Below, one piece after another: positions 8,771-21,000 of a stretch of DNA of 64,000 nt. Within the stretch, counting starts at the first letter, position 1; the number at the start of each line of letters is the position of its first letter. The stretch comes from Spirometra erinaceieuropaei (Eukaryota > Platyhelminthes > Cestoda > Diphyllobothriidea > Diphyllobothriidae): assembly GCA_902702965.1 (NCBI GenBank), contig CACRXP010000393.1:57908-121907 (forward strand), read 5' to 3'. Under the pieces are notes generated by a model. That model had not been told where the DNA came from and searched no databases. It saw only the letters and a list, made by a program, of their open reading frames with translations. Both the position numbers and the translations under genes were made by a program.

Positions 8771-11700
8771 AACACTTTCAAAAGGACTGACATTCTCCGG
8801 CCAAATAATTTTAAAGAGTAATCCAATCCAATCGAAATTTTGGACAGTTACGACTATGGAAGCTGTTCATTGAAGTCTATTCGACGCCGAACACCTTGTA
8901 GGGTTTTGCGGACTTGACCTTTCGGGCGGCACACACCAGAGGTCTGCGTATGAGTGAAGGGCTGTTCTACGACCGCAATACAGAAGCAGGGGAGGCATTG
9001 AACGCCTACCAAATGCTGCGAAGGCTAGAATGAGAGCAGAAATCATTCCACTTGACAGACCGGGGCCTCTGCTCATGCGATTGCGGCTAGTCAAGCAAGA
9101 GCGTATTTCGGTTAAATAGATAAGCATAAGACTATTTAGCAATTATTTCTATCAACAGAGGATGATTTCGATAAAAGTGAAAATTGGGGTTTCCTTTCAA
9201 GGTTGAAAAGGAATAAGAACAGGCAAGAGAATAAGCAAAATCTCCGTTTTATCAATCTGAAACGTCAGTACCATTGATGCCTTTATTTCCACGAAGATTG
9301 TCAATGACATGCAAGCCCAAGTTTGCAGGAAAGTAGTTCAATGTCAGACAAAGCAATGTCCTCGCACCCAATAGCAAATAATCGTGCAATATAACATTAG
9401 ATTATAATTAAAATAGATCTGTTAAGTACGAACGTCTAGAAAAACTGATAGGAAACACTTCTTCATTGCATGTAAGAGATCTGGCTTTTAAACACTCTTC
9501 CTCCAGAACCAAAGTTAAGTTAAACTCGAAATCTTCTGGAAATACCACAATTCTCATATATAATCTATTCGTTAACACCAATTGTGTGTTTATCACTCAT
9601 ACTCCAGAGCAAAACAGAAGGCCCATAATTTGGTCATGTAACCGAAATCGGTGCATTACTGACCGTAGCGAATAGAGTGAGGACCGGTAGCTCATTAGTG
9701 AAACGCTGGGTTCAGTGTTCGCTGATCAACTGAATGATGGCTTGAGCTCCAAATAATTGCTTTCAGGAGTTCAGATCTGGCCAGCTGACAATCACAAATT
9801 ATTTGTTTGTTCGAGTTGTGAAAAACTCGGCGGGTTCAGGTGGCATTCGAACAAACGACAGCAAAGACAAGAATTGAGTACGGCCATAAATGGGCCTGAT
9901 AGTTATCTGATGGATTCTAGACTGATTACTTAGAAAATTCGGCTTGGACTGTCGGCTTACCGTATCAGAAGGGACGGATAATAGGCTGGATGGGTAACGT
10001 GACCCAGATGTGATAAAACTTAAGACTTCCGATTGGCATCTTGTAACTCGGATAGCTAAAACGTTGGCTATACTCAAGTCTTGCCTCTGTTGCTATGAGC
10101 CCAAATTACACAGAGTTTGCATAGTTTTAAGTAACTGACTTATTCAAATGTACCAAAACATCTGCTGACCATAAATAAGTTCAACATGTCCGCTCCCGTC
10201 TCCTGTTTTCCGTCCATAATACTAGATGAACACCTTCATATTTGTGTCGGTATAAAAGTGCGTACGTTTATATGCTAGAAGCTGAATATTTACTTTCTCT
10301 TCTCACAAGAAGGTCCTCACCGCAAGTTATTTTTCAAACCCTCCCGATGATGACAAACTGACAAAACAGTTTCCAGCTCCCTACTCTGTCATAATCAACT
10401 AAAGATTTTCTTAAAAGGCAGGCTTAACACAAAATGAAAAACTAAAGTTAGCATAAGGGCAAAAAACCAGTCCGAACTATTATCCTAACAACGGCCTATA
10501 AGTTGAGCAAAGTCTTCTAAGTAGGCAGGATGCCATCAGTAGGGATAGATGTATCCGACAGAATCGGTCTTAAATTACTCAGATGTTTCTTGTACAACAG
10601 GATAATGTCTATGTTGCAGAAACCGAATTTAGGCACAAGAACACGTCCACCCGCACAAAGTGCTACAAGAGGAGAGAGAAGTATTTTGAGCGACAAAGTG
10701 CATTCGTGGGTGGCTATAGACCCACAAAGTGGACAAAAAGGGCTTGGCGCAGGTGCGCTGTATGCGAGTAAAGAATATCCCACGCTAATGCCTCTAAACT
10801 GAGTCCGCCAATGGTGCTTTCCGCTAGGCATCTAGACAGGGAGTTTCCGTAATTATTGAGCTGTTTAATGGTTGATCTTATGGTTTCATTTTGACTATGT
10901 TTTGACGAAACTGCAGAAAGGTGAGGCAGAATTTTTACGTCTTAGACCGATGGGGATCTACCGAAGTTCGTGGAGCCTCAGTAGTTGGAGAACAAAAGTC
11001 GCAGCCTGATTTCCGACAATGACATTTGGACAAAATGGGAAGAAAAGAGAAGAGTCGGTTAAATGAGACACATACATAAGTTGCATATGCAGTTTCAAGT
11101 AGCTAAAAGTTGAACAGTACACACCTTTTGCTTTTCATCAACCGTAGTTTCAGTGTAGATGACAGGATCGTGTTCAAAAAGGATTATGAATATCCAAACA
11201 TACCATTTAAGTTTGACCGGAAAATTGGACTAATTTATTTCACCTTTTCGGTCATAAGTTTACTCATGGATGGTGTGATTGTGTGGGTTAACAAAATGGC
11301 GTTATGTGGACAACGACGATCAATGTGATAAGCCGCCAGACTGTTTACTGGAATAACAGGAAATAACAGTGTTTACTTTGATGGTGCGATAAACAGAACA
11401 AGTTAGTTCCTAAAATCCTACCAATTTTCCACATCCCCATATTTGTATTCTTGGCTGTTTTCATCTACTCTCAGTATGTGAAATCTCATTTCAATGGATA
11501 CCTCGTCTCTTGGGGCTTGTATACACATGCTATAAAATAGTCATCAGCACAAAATAGCAACACTTTATCTAGTGGTGCCAGAAAGTTTCTGACGTGAATG
11601 TCATCTTAAAAAGTTTTGTGTCATGTAAAGGACATTTACATGCACAAAAATGAAGGTCCTCTGGCTATCCTGTCTGCACTTCCTGCATCCCTTTATCTCC

Positions 11701-12261
11701 AGTCTTATAACGTTATTGGCCAGATTGGTGGTGTGCATTGTTTTGATGGTTATTCTTTGGAGCTTGTTTTTTTAAGCAAATTCCCTGAGGAATCTTTTCC
11801 AGGACGGATAACTTCAGAAACACTGCAGTGGATTTGCCTATTAACGTCGAATATCATATCTACCGTTAAAGGTTTTCGAAACGCGTCTCATATCTGCTAA
11901 GGATGTGTATTTTGTCTTTCACTTGACATTTGAACCAATAGTCATCCAGATTTTCTCACCCTTTCTGACAGTTTGGGGGGGAATTGTGCTTTAGAATAGG
12001 AAGGCGGCTCCACCTTTAAGGTGTAGTTTGTTTAAGCATTTCGGGGTAAAAAATCCTGTTTGAAAATTGAGCTTTGCGTTGGTTCACTTTCGCTGTTGGA
12101 ACATAAAACCGTAGATTCTCACAACTCTACAGAACCGTTTGAGCAGAATTACGCACATCCCTAAGAACTGAAGTATTGAGGACATCCTGCGTCATAGTCC
12201 TTCCTATTTGTCACTTTCCTTTTTCTTCCTTTTTTTCTTCTTCTTTTTATTGTTCTCTTAT
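8771..12261. other. Unrecognised sequence
   Basis: I see no recognisable gene or repeat. Frames up to about 104 codons occur on both strands without known motifs. Confidence 0.35.
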
Positions 12262-12308
12262 CACTACTACTACTACTACTACTAATAATAATACTACTAC
12301 TAATACTA

Positions 12309-12345
<37 letters not shown>

Positions 12346-12346
12346 C
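12262..12346. repeat. (ACT)n microsatellite
   Basis: About 85 bp of ACT/TAC trinucleotide repeat with a few interruptions. Open frames across it, giving poly-Thr or poly-Ser, are artefacts of the repeat. Confidence 0.95.
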
Positions 12347-13149
12347 ATTAATATTACTGTCGTCTCCACCATTGTTCTGAATTTGGTCATTTCCGGGTAA
12401 GAGAGTCACCATTATATTGTTATAACATAATGGCAGGATAACGGTATGTACTTTATGAGATGCTTATCCAAACTAACGAAATGAGCAAGCTCACAAGTGC
12501 ATAGTGGTTTGGGCGTTGACGAATGGTTTAAACCGCAGTCGAGTAAAAAATGACTCCTGTTGAAAAACGAAAAGAATCCAATAATGTCTCGTTGGTGAAG
12601 TTACAAATTGACAAGGCCTAAAAAGCAGTATCAATAGATTGCTGTCACTTTTGTTCAGATTTTTAAGAGCAGGAGGACAAATCAGCATTCTCCCTTGCAT
12701 ACTCTTGCGCCACGTTATTGCCTCCACTTCCCTGGAATACAGCGCGACAGATGCTATTTTACTGCGAGTTAATTCCTCGGAATCAGCGTTACTGAACAAT
12801 AAACCCAATAAATTTATTGTTTTCTGTTAAACTGGAAAAAGTGTTGTCAATAAAGTGGGCGGGTTTATTGTGAAACTGTAACGACCAACCACCTTACGGC
12901 AACTTATAGCAGCTAACGGACACGTCCTCCGCACTTGAAGGGCAGGCATCGTAAACAGTCAAACTCTGACTTTGTAGGCATGCACGATGGCAATAAGTAA
13001 TGCTGAAATCGCTTTTTAAGGAACTTGCTGGTTATGTCCACTAGCCAGCTGATGGCGTGGGAAGCACGACCATCTTTAATTTGCCTTGGTGACAAATACT
13101 TTGCCATCGGATTTTACCGCAACAGTTTCCAACCGTTCATTTTTCAATC
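12347..13149. other. Unrecognised sequence
   Basis: I recognise nothing here. Confidence 0.35.
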
Positions 13150-13250
13150 TTTCGCTAGACTAGAGTGATGGGTTAAGACTAGGGCTACGTTAGATGCTAG
13201 CGTTCGGAGGGTTATGGATACATTTGCGAGGGTTAGTGTTAGGGTAAGGA
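13150..13250 (+). repeat. Degenerate TTAGGG-like tract
   Basis: Scattered GGGTTA, AGGGTTAG and TTAGGG motifs resemble decayed telomere-type repeat on the plus strand. The adjoining sequence with AAGTTGGAAC resembles 52850-52890. The tract is short and diverged. Confidence 0.4.
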
Positions 13251-13382
13251 TTAAAGTTGGAACATGAGAATAGAAACCACGCTGGAATGTTGTGTAGGAC
13301 CACCTGTGGTACTTGGATGATCCATATTTCCGAGGTCGGCCGAGAATTTTAGCTCTAACAGAGACGAGTGAGTTTCCTAACA

Positions 13383-13698
13383 CGACCGGTGTGCGCCGCT
13401 ACATATACCCAATCACGTCCGACAGGACAACGAGTCCGTGGTTCAGTGGTAAGGGTCGTTAGACTTCTAACTGAAAGGTCGCAGGATCGACCCCAGTTTC
13501 TTTGCAAACTTCGGGGTCGGGTATGATTGGCTAATGCTGGCCAATAAGCCAGAAACGGCCATTCCAGCCCCCTTCGTCTTTGTCGGTAATGCCATTCTGC
13601 CTATAGTACGCGGCGTTTCGCGACTGCCGGTTGGGCTCAAGAGAGACTCTCAAGGCACAATGCGACAAGGGAGTTCCGTAACACGATAGGTCAGCGCC
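13383..13698 (+). mobile_element. tRNA-derived SINE-like element, copy 2
   Basis: Homologous to 973-1307. The tRNA-like head lies at about 13424-13500, with an A-box-like TGGTTCAGTGGTAAGG, a putative anticodon loop CTTCTAA and a B-box-like AGGATCGACCCC. The body has CCAGAAACGGCCATTCCAGC and GTCTTTGTCGGTAATGCC, as in copy 1. Terminal direct repeats are CGACCGGTGTGCGCC (13383-13397) and CGATAGGTCAGCGCC (13684-13698). AGTTTCCT on the left (13371) and AGTTTACCT on the right (13711) may be a decayed target-site duplication. Confidence 0.7.
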
Positions 13699-13719
13699 CT
13701 CCTACCACTCAGTTTACCT

Positions 13720-15781
13720 CCGAGGGATCTATTTAAAATCTAGAGTATAAAACTTGAGAGACTTACGAACAGGTTCAAACGTTTCGCATTAAGATCAAGC
13801 ATAAATCCAACCCCCCGGAACTTGGAGTAAGGCCGCTTTAATTTGAGGGTAGATATCAAAAGTTCAGTGTCCAGCCGAATTTCTGCCTGTTCGTTTGCTT
13901 TGCATGTACAGACTGAAGAGATTCAAAAGGTGGGCGAACTTGCCGGATGATCCAGCTACTGGTGTTTTGTACTATCTTCTTTCTCTCGTTATAGGGTTGG
14001 CCTGGGAACTGTTAAGATCCCATAAGCGAATTCGTAAACTCGCCATTTATTAGCTGCCTTGCGGGCTCGTTTGATGCCACAGCCATCATTTGAGGAAGTG
14101 GATGAAGGTTTATAGCAGATCGTGGGAAAAGCCCTTCGACCAGTATTTTGAAGTTTGAATATCTGGCATTAAACATTAGAATAAGCAGATTGCGTAAAAA
14201 ACAGTAGGCATAGTTATCCAGAAAAGAATAGTACTGCACATTTACAAGAAGAGTGTAACCATCTCGGTAATTGTCCATTGTTTATCTCTTTAGCTTCTGG
14301 TCAAAAATGCCAAACTGGGATTAATCGTGCGACGTACGATCGCTTCAGACCGTTGCCAGCCGTGCGGGTGTAGGCCGAAGAAACATGTCATTATCTATAG
14401 TCTGAGGACGGACATAAAAACTAGCATGTTTTATGGAAATTGGAGCTGATGTTCTCGCTAAACGTATCATCACTTTTTACAAACGTCCCGGTCAACTAAA
14501 TGTTTGATTACATCTGGGAATTCCTGTCAACCAATCAGAAAGAAATAGGAATTCGGACAAACACAATCAAGGAATTATCACCAAGATGCACATTAAATGG
14601 ACAGTTCCATTTTGACCAGTTGCTATCCAGACCACAGAATGTGCATCTACTTCTTCACTTACTCCTATGAAACAAGTTGTATTGGTCGCACGTGTTGGTG
14701 ACCATCCAAGAGAATACAAGAACACCTCCCGGCATGACTGACAAAGGGTGCAACTGGAAGCATAAGCAGCGCCATTCTCGTATATGTTGCTGACTCCGGA
14801 CATCGTGTTGATCCCAGCGAAGTATTTCCTCTGATTTATAAGGCTTTCTTCAGCTCTCGTATGTTACTGGGCCGGCGTCTGTTAGCAACAGCAGAGGCGG
14901 CCGTAATCAGGTTAGGGATTCCGGAGCGCAGAATAATCTTGTTCAGGCTTCGCGCTTACCGTGGGCAAAGGCCGACTTACCACATGCAACCTCCGCACCC
15001 TTCCGCTTTCACCCCGCCTGTGTTTTAAAACGAACCTTAATCAGTTTCCCTAGTCGCTGAAATGCTTGACTTGTGCCCCGTTCCCATATAAATGTACCAG
15101 TTTGACAAAAAATTTATTGAAACCAAACTTATGTTCATCAATTAGTCTTCTGAGTACTGCCATGGGAATTGTCGCAACTCTCAAATCGAAACGTCAAATT
15201 TAAATTTTTCGTTCGCAGGTCGTGAAAAGACTGAAAATCTCTTATTCCTCACAAATGCTGCCGTTAGGATCGATCTTAACTAAAAACTACCAAGCGCAGT
15301 TCCGTTGTCTTGGTATTGAATTCACTTCGCAAAAGTGTGGAAATCGATGTCCCTCATGCTGCGCATTCCAAATTTGGTTATTATATGAGTCTTGAATTCT
15401 CTGAAGACTGTCGGACCCAACCTTCCCCTAAAGACGTGCTTCCGATGTCCGTAAACGCCTTCTGTTTATACCCACGCGGTTGGCAGAATTCAGGAAAGAA
15501 TGTACAGGGATAGGTATGTAGAATGATGAACTGACAGGTGAAGGCAGTCGAAACATCAAATTCTCATTTGAATGCCAGCAAAAGGGGACGCAGGTAATTG
15601 ATGATTAGGCACTTTTGAAAAACTCTCTTAGCCTGGGTTGCAGCATTTTTCGTAAGCGTCATCCATTGTACATTTAAAATGCCATTTGAAAGCCAAGGAA
15701 GTTCGACTATTTTTCAGCACTACAGGAAGATAGTTAAAACTGGATTTAAGCGGGCTTAGAAACTAATAGTTAACAGATTCT
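13720..15781. other. Unrecognised sequence
   Basis: I recognise no gene, RNA or repeat. Confidence 0.35.
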
Positions 15782-15783
15782 TA

Positions 15784-16775
15784 CTGTGAGTGACCAATCT
15801 CATGAAATGTTGGCTGAAATTCTGAAATGCGTGTTCAATTAGGAAGAATAACTTAGGCGCGATTGTAATACTGATTATCTTGCAGCATAATCTTATAATA
15901 TTTCGGACTTGGCAGGATGTTAGCTTTTGAATGCACTGGTTTTTAATCTCCTGTAGAAACCCTACTCGGCAAAAAGTGACATCTGAAATAGCATAACTTT
16001 TTTCCCATTGATTTTGGATGGTTTTGCAAATTCAAATATATCTTATAGAAATCATAAACAGAAATATGCTTTCTTTTGTCATTTGATAGACAATCACGTC
16101 TCCTTTATATGTTATGCTCTGAGAAGGAGTATAATTAGGTTTAAAAAAGTTTCCTGATTGCCGAATAATTTGGAGTCTGATCATTCGTTGCATTAGCGTT
16201 TAGTGATTTCAGTCTACAAGGTGCATGCGTTTCGCGTAAAGAAAATCACATATTTTTCTATGTCTTTAAACGGATTTCATACAGAATCCGTAAGATTTTG
16301 CAATGGATGCGGACCATGTTGTACATCTCATGAGGTGCCGTGGTAAACTTCGAGGTACGATACTATGTGAACGGACATTGCGAGGTCTTAAAATATTTCA
16401 TAATGAGGAACTTTTTTAAAAACTAATTATACTCCTTTTTAGAGCATGAAGATAAAGAAGACGTGAGTCCCTATCAAACGACTGAAAGAAAGCATACCCT
16501 TTTTTCGCTGTTACTAAAAAAATATAGTTGAATTCGAAAGACCATCGAAAAGCAGTATGAAAAATGCATGCTACTTAAGCATTTTTAGCTAGTACAGTTC
16601 CCACAGTAGATTAAAATGCAGTGCATTCAAAAGCTGACATTCTGCCGAGTCCGAAATATTATAGGACTATGCCGCAAGACAGTCGGTATTACAAGCACGC
16701 CTAAGTAACCATTTCTAATCGAAAACGCATTTCAGAATTTCAGCCAACAATTCATGAGATCGGTCACTTACTATG
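15784..16775. mobile_element. TA-target DNA transposon with long inverted repeats, A1 (subfamily A-I)
   Basis: A 992-bp element flanked by TA (15782-15783 and 16776-16777). The outer ends are CTGTGAGTGACCAATCTCAT and the complement of GAGATCGGTCACTTACTATG. The inverted homology runs about 400 bp inward on each side. Matching blocks include ATAATATTTCGGACT, AAGGAGTATAATTAG and ATGCTTTCTTT, leaving a unique centre of roughly 200 bp. No transposase frame is visible, so it is non-autonomous. TA targets and a CAGT-like terminus point to the Tc1/mariner/pogo superfamily; that assignment is inferred. Confidence 0.85.
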
Positions 16776-16777
16776 TA

Positions 16778-18300
16778 TCGGGGCTCTAACCGCTTACCCG
16801 GAATCATGGGGAAGTACTGCTAGTTAAGGCTGGAGTAAACGGCCGTTTCCCCGCAATATCTAACAATCAGCGCATAATTGCAATTTTGTTTATTGTATCC
16901 TCGGATAACTCGTGACTTAAATTGTATGTCGTGCACGGCAATTAACCCCACCCCACTACGAAAACGCATACTGCTCAAAACTTTACGCGTCCTATTCCTG
17001 GATTATGGACATCAAGTTTTCAGCGGCAAATGCTACCTGCTCTCATTTTCGCATGAGCACACCCGGAGTAAGAGGGGCAAGGAACTTTGCAGTTACTTGC
17101 CACTGCGATTTAAAGCATTGCAGCGAAGGGTGTTTACGCCCACTATTCCGCCTCCTTCATTCGCCGGGGGCAGTGGCGCAAAAACCTCTTCTCTCCATGG
17201 GCCAAATGCTGACATTTAAAATCTGACTCCCCCTAAAATGGCTTGCTCCCTCATCGGAAATCGTGTACAGCAGAAGTTTGTAGACTTATTTTTGGTTTAT
17301 CTGGTAATTTTGGCTTCACGCCCTATCACGAAAGACTTTCCGCATCCTCCAGCATCAGACTCAGCAGAAAACATTAATTCAGGTTGTTAGGTCCCGTCGG
17401 GATTTTGGGTGAAGCCACCTTCCTTTGCCATGGCGACTGGCGTTTCTAAGTGTGGGGTCAAACAAAGCGCACGTTCCTGTTTTTTCATGGTTAAGAGCTC
17501 CTTATGTTGCCGCCACTGTTGACAAAAAATTAAATCTATAATAAGGGCGAGCGCTTAAACAATGGACATTACTATGCGTAAGGTCGCGCCATGGCAACGC
17601 TCGTGCCTGGAGGCGAAAGATGATGGGTTGGACAAAAAAGTTGTTTATTTTATGGAGATCAACATAATGTAATAATGATAAGTCGTGTTGTCCGGTAAGG
17701 CAACTTTCTCAAAGGTGGATGTGCTCTGAAACAAAGGAAACCGTCTCCGTTCCTCACTCAGTGACCATAAATTAAACATGCTGTGTGTCTATACTCTTGA
17801 CTATGTAATAGCATGATGAACCCTAAGATAAACATCAGGATTTACAATCCTAATATGATAGAGCGGGAAACAAGGCTTCAAAGCAAATGAACATATTTCT
17901 TTATATCAGATTGCTTCGTGTGTTATGCTATGGTAATGAGGCAGCCTTAATAATCTTTAAATATGGTGTACCAATCCCTGTGTTTGAAGTACGTCGTTCC
18001 ATCAATAAGCGAGTTGTTTGTACACGAAGGTGCTTGCGGACGTAACATAACGTCCTAGCCGCTTTTCAAATAAGGAATTTGGCGTCCTACTTAGGCTTAT
18101 TTCACCTACAATGCCCCCCACTGCTGTTACAATTGGAGCCAAGACAGCCTAACCGACCCCTACCTTCTAAATATCAACTTGGTAAGGGCTTTTCACTTAA
18201 TTCCTGACGTGCCTAAGGTCACGGTCTTCTTAATACGTTCTTTGGTCTCGGAAATGCCTCAGAAACCTTCCAACGCTTTTATGGGTGTATCTTCATGTCT
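16778..18300. other. Unrecognised sequence
   Basis: I recognise nothing. Frames at 16878-17226 overlap in two registers and have no known domain. Confidence 0.35.
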
Positions 18301-18309
18301 TTTTACTTT

Positions 18310-18368
18310 TTATGTCAGCACTGATGATGTTTGAGTTGGCAGACGGAACGCTCAGGGCTAACACCAGC
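18310..18368 (+). ncRNA. Hammerhead-like remnant upstream of the gypsy relic
   Basis: CTGATGA (18321-18327) is intact. A possible GTTTG/CAGAC stem II follows, then GGAACGCTC (18345-18353) and AGGGCTAA. This parallels GAAACGTC and AGGCTAA in the P2 family at 47.5 kb. The GAAA core is altered, so it is probably a decayed PLE terminal repeat. A chance match cannot be excluded. Confidence 0.35.
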
Positions 18369-18373
18369 TTTTT

Positions 18374-18390
18374 CTCCTCCTCCTCCTCCT
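18374..18390. repeat. Short (TCC)n tract
   Basis: About 17 bp of TCC repeat between the hammerhead-like remnant and the gypsy relic. Confidence 0.8.
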
Positions 18391-18439
18391 TGGTCGTCCT
18401 GGGCTATTTGAAGTGATCTTGCACGCTGCTAACTACATC

Positions 18440-19560
18440 TTAGAGCCATCGACTGCCAGCCTTCCCTCCAAGATCGCTGCCACCCGTAATTTCCCACCGC
18501 TACATGCGCACATCAGGTTGCGCAATCCGTGAGCCTGGTGGATTGCCACTTCTGGTTTCTTCGAAACTGTGCAATCTCCTACCAGGTCTCAAATTTTCCT
18601 TCGAACACTTACTTGCAATCCATGCCTAATCTAGACAGGCGAAAGTTCCTCTGGCTCCCTTTACTTTCCTGACTGCCTTCTGTGTAGATGCACCCATCTT
18701 CCAATAGTCGATGCCGCAAGGGTTAGTGGTGACGCGACTCCTTATCAGCATCTCACAGATTCGAGTCTGCCCTCGGTTTTCTTCAGTAAGAAATTTTTTC
18801 AGCTGAAACGTGTGGATGTTGGCTCCTTGCCTGCCATATTGCCGTGAAACATTTTCAACACCTCCTGGAAGGTCGAGAATCCGCGATCTTCACTGGCCAC
18901 AACCGCTCACACTTGTCCGACGGTGCAACTCTGACAAAATTAACCCTGAAGAGGGAGGATTCACAATTCGGACTACATTTTCCAGTCTATGTTTGACGCC
19001 CGGTATTTGGATGAAGTTAATAATGAGGCAGATGGTGTTTTGTCTCGTTCCCTCATCTCCCATCCTCAGCTATCCCCTGGAGCCGACCTCACAGTGTTGG
19101 GACAAGATCTCTAAGGAGGGGGATGCTAGTGGCCTCAGACAACAGAACTTCCGGCTTACCAGTGGCCCTGGCACCATACTGTGTGATGTTTCCGCTTGCT
19201 TTTCTCTCCCTTTTTTCTGCCCTCATCCCCCTGCCGACCTACCTTCACTTTCCGCTAAATCTTCCCCATTCTGGTGTCGGAGATACGGCATAATTAATGA
19301 CCAGTCGGCCCGTTTGGCCCCTCACACAGAAAGATCTGACGGCTTGGAGATGGCCTTGTCTCGGTTGGAAACGCAACAAGACCTATCGACAATAAAAGGC
19401 TCCAAATGGCACATTGCCCTCTCCTGACGCTTGGTTCGCTCACGTTCATCTGGATACTATGGGCCCACTTCCTCCTTTCAATGGCTGCACTTATCCTCTC
19501 ATTTGCTTCTCCCTTTGGCCGGCGGCCATCCCCTGTCAACTGTGGAGTTCCCGGGCAACG
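18440..19560 (+). pseudogene. Ty3/gypsy pol relic (CsRn1-like): RT end, RNase H, integrase
   Basis: Several frames keep pol motifs in the right order. At about 18458, SLPSKIAATRNFPP corresponds to the end of the RT domain. LPSVFFSKKFFQLKR (about 18765) matches the RNase H start. PLTLVRRCNSDKINP (about 18903) and YLDEVNNEADGVLSRS (about 19005) continue RNase H. Then come the zinc-binding region of integrase (LPHSGV, KAPNGTLPSPDAW) and the catalytic core start HVHLDTMGPLPPFNG (about 19437). There, Asp is the first residue of the DDE triad. Frame changes, in-frame stops (near 19285 and 19390) and a Trp in place of a zinc-ligand Cys show a dead copy. The HLD-GPLPP-NGC pattern is typical of flatworm CsRn1-type elements. 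No LTRs are visible. Confidence 0.8.
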
Positions 19561-19599
19561 TCAGTGCCAGCCCTCTGCCACTACGTAAACATTGAGAAC

Positions 19600-20005
19600 T
19601 CTTTAAAACCTCAACTTTTCTGAATCCTCCTTATTTCTAAAAGCCGTCATTTTATTCGCAAACGGCCTATCATCCTTCCGAAAACTGCACGGTTGCCACC
19701 AACTGAAAACCGATCTAAGCGCAGTTAAATATCCGGAAGACTGGCTGATCACTTTTCATTAGTTCCGTTGGGGCTCCCAATCAATCGTCATGTTGGATCG
19801 TGGCTGCTCCGCGTTCGAATTGGTTTTCAACGTCACTGACTAGCTCCCTGATGAGATGCTTTTTCCACTCTCTCGCGATGCCAATTCGCTTGGATACCAG
19901 CTCCAGTCCTTTCACGACCTACTGCTCTTGACTCTAATCTTGAAATAAAAATTGGCGACCTACGTTCATGTCTTTCTCCTAGATGACTGAGCATGCCAAA
20001 CATTG
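19600..20005. other. Unrecognised sequence
   Basis: Downstream of the gypsy relic. No further integrase motifs or LTR are recognised. Confidence 0.35.
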
Positions 20006-20007
20006 TT

Positions 20008-20998
20008 CGGTAGGTGGGCTAACTCATGAAATGTCAACCGAAATTCCAATATTCGTTTTCGCTTCGAAAAGATTAATTAACTAGGTTTGTAAAACTGACC
20101 AGCCTGAAGTATAATTCTATAATAATTCAGTTACATCAGGATGTCGGCTTTCGAAAGAACTTCCTTCCGATTTCATACAAAAACTGTATTCTGTAAGACA
20201 TGACTACTTAAGTAGCATGCATTTTCTCTTTGATTTTTCATACCCCTAAATGTCCAATAATAGTTCATGGAAAACATGCAATAAAATATCAATTTTTCCG
20301 ACCATTCGGCAAAAATTACGTCTTCTTCCAATCCTATACTCGAAGAATGGGTATTATTCGTTCTTCAAAAACTTTTCTAATTCCCGAATAATTTTGAACT
20401 CGCTCTGCCGTCACGCTTGCATTCAGGGTTTCCAAACTACAAGCCGTATATTTTCCGCGTACGAAAAATCACACATTTCCATGCGGTATTAGGAGGAGAC
20501 CATAAGGGGTTCCTAAAATTTAGTATTGAATATGATCCATATTGTTAAATTAACAAGCCACATTGGTAAATGCAGAGACATGACGATCTACGAACAGCCA
20601 TTTCACGGTATTTAAAAGTCCTACAACTAGAAACCTTTCTAAAACTGAATTACTTCCCCCCTTCGAGTATAAAATTTGAAGAAGACGTAATTTTCTACCG
20701 AATAAGCGGAAGAATAGATATGTTGTAGGATGTTTTTCATGAACTATAATTGCACTTTTAGGGCATCGAAAATCATTGAGAAAAATGCACGCTACTTAAG
20801 CGGCCATTTCTTACAGAGTATAGTTTTTGTCTGCAGCCGGAAGGAAGTTCGTTCGAAAGCCGGTATCCTGAGGTAAATGAATTATTATAGAATTATATGT
20901 AGATTGATTGCTTTTACAAACCTACTTAATTAATCTTTTCGAAACGAAAACGCATTTTGGAATTTCGGTTGACATTTCATGAGTTAGCCAACCCACTG
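20008..20998. mobile_element. TA-target DNA transposon with long inverted repeats, A2 (subfamily A-II)
   Basis: A 991-bp element. The left end is CGGTAGGTGGGCTAACTCAT, preceded by TT (a decayed TA). The right end is the complement, finishing CCCACTG and followed by TA (20999-21000). Arms are near-palindromic for about 400 bp. Matching blocks include AAAAGATTAATTAA, AGGATGTCGGCTTTCGAAAG and GGTCCAT-type internal motifs. No transposase frame is seen. It is the closest relative in the window of the copy at 26650-27641. Confidence 0.85.
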
Positions 20999-21000
20999 TA

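Noticed and set aside
12161..12412. Ser-rich and Thr-rich open frames
   Set aside because: Artefacts of the (ACT)n microsatellite, open on both strands.
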